Source: Novosphingobium sp. UBA1948 (GTDB taxonomy: Bacteria > Pseudomonadota > Alphaproteobacteria > Sphingomonadales > Sphingomonadaceae). Taken from it: a stretch of 22,955 nt of DNA. Positions 22,632 through 22,955 of this stretch are shown here, piece by piece. Positions within the stretch are counted from its first letter, which is position 1; each line of letters opens with the position of its first letter. The notes under the pieces are model-generated. The model worked only from the letters and a program-made list of their open reading frames with translations. It made no database searches and was not told the origin of the DNA. The position numbers and the translations under genes are program-made. The stretch lies in assembly GCA_002336765.1 (NCBI GenBank), contig DDES01000138.1:1-22955 (forward strand). Direction: 5' to 3'.

Positions 22632-22955
22632 AAAAACTCGATTTCTGCCATGATGGCGGGATGGTCGCTGGGGTGGTTGGAGGCATCGGGCGTGGCGATC
22701 TTGCGCAGACTGTTCACCCGCGCCGCCCCCGCTGTGGCAAAGAGCAGGATATGGTCGATCATCTGCCTGTCCGGATCGCAGGGGATCAGGCGGGGGTGGC
22801 CAAAAATCGGGGCCAGCGCAGGTGCATCCACCGTCGCGTTGAGATCGCCCAGCAGCAGGGCAGCCCCTTGCCCCGCCAGCAAGGCCGCGGGCAAGGCAGC
22901 AGCCTGCGCCTGCCGCACCGCTTGCGCGGGCGCGTCCTGCAGATGGGTCAGATGG
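22628..22955 (-). CDS. Endonuclease/exonuclease/phosphatase-family protein, C-terminal part
   Basis: The gene runs off the right edge; the last 108 residues are visible. The EEP fold motifs present are LLLGDLNATVD (metal- and phosphate-binding D and N), MIDHILLFA, and the terminal SDHPAIMAEIEFL with the catalytic D-H pair. The upstream segment HLTHLQDAPAQAVRQAQ continues in frame to the edge. Family members are Mg2+-dependent hydrolases of DNA, phospholipid or nucleotide phosphodiesters; the actual substrate cannot be told. The stop codon overlaps the ABC transporter start by 4 bp, indicating translational coupling. An ATG at 22918 exists but is internal to the domain. Confidence 0.88.
   Translation of the reverse strand, partial: HLTHLQDAPAQAVRQAQAAALPAALLAGQGAALLLGDLNATVDAPALAPIFGHPRLIPCDPDRQMIDHILLFATAGAARVNSLRKIATPDASNHPSDHPAIMAEIEFL

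Noticed and set aside
1..22955. CRISPR arrays, tRNA or rRNA genes
   Set aside because: No regularly spaced repeats, no cloverleaf with TTCGA-type T-arm and no rRNA signature were seen on either strand by eye.

Overview
The window is GC-rich, gene-dense DNA, most probably the chromosome of an alphaproteobacterium of the order Sphingomonadales (Novosphingobium/Sphingomonas-like). The evidence is the style of the two TonB-dependent receptors (TonB boxes of the EQI-V-TA type), the GyrB C-terminus, the crotonase and orotate phosphoribosyltransferase remnants, and a promoter matching the sigmaF ECF consensus known from Caulobacter. The assignment comes from recognised protein families, not from a database search.

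Layout. 1-891: 3' end of gyrB, closed by a hairpin that also ends the convergent aldo/keto reductase gene (925-1959, minus). A divergent AraC-type regulator (2111-3007, plus) shares a 151-bp control region with the reductase; that region holds TCGCA half-sites phased at 21 and 42 bp. 3122-6693: a TonB-dependent receptor and a Tat-exported GlpQ-like glycerophosphodiester phosphodiesterase, 17 bp apart, behind a Pho-box-like element. I read this as a phosphate-scavenging module. 6744-7605: an ECF-type promoter (GTAACC-N16-CGAA), a DUF2282/BufA1 bufferin precursor, a strong terminator-like hairpin, and a DoxX (BufD-like) gene. The maturation genes bufB and bufC, which normally lie between them, are absent. 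7835-8119: a deletion scar joining the C-terminal ends of a TonB receptor (minus) and an enoyl-CoA hydratase (plus, also frameshifted). 8169-8948: an SDR dehydrogenase with a palindromic operator candidate upstream.

9234-17569: a complete high-affinity K+ uptake locus. A KdpE-site-like element is followed by a small two-helix membrane protein, a 27-aa one-helix peptide, then kdpF, kdpA, kdpB, kdpC, kdpD and kdpE, closely spaced and all on the plus strand. Downstream is a decayed IS5-family element (about 17630-17947) that keeps one terminal repeat. 18025-20451 (minus) is a second TonB-dependent receptor with a textbook 12-bp terminator. 20672-20827 is a truncated N-terminal remnant of pyrE. 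It is the distal member of a minus-strand operon coming in from the right edge: an endonuclease/exonuclease/phosphatase-family protein (partial, 22628-22955), then an ABC exporter (20820-22631), then the pyrE remnant, each overlapping the next.

The intact genes cover nutrient acquisition and homeostasis: K+, probable organophosphate, probable copper or other soft-metal buffering, and siderophore- or nutrient-type receptors. Four gene remnants in three clusters (receptor/crotonase, IS, pyrE) show that the spaces between these modules have been sites of deletion and insertion. The strongest leads for a less described system are the bufA-doxX pair without bufB and bufC under an ECF promoter, the receptor-GlpQ module with its Pho-box-like site and a hairpin over the ribosome-binding site, and the two extra small membrane proteins ahead of kdpF.
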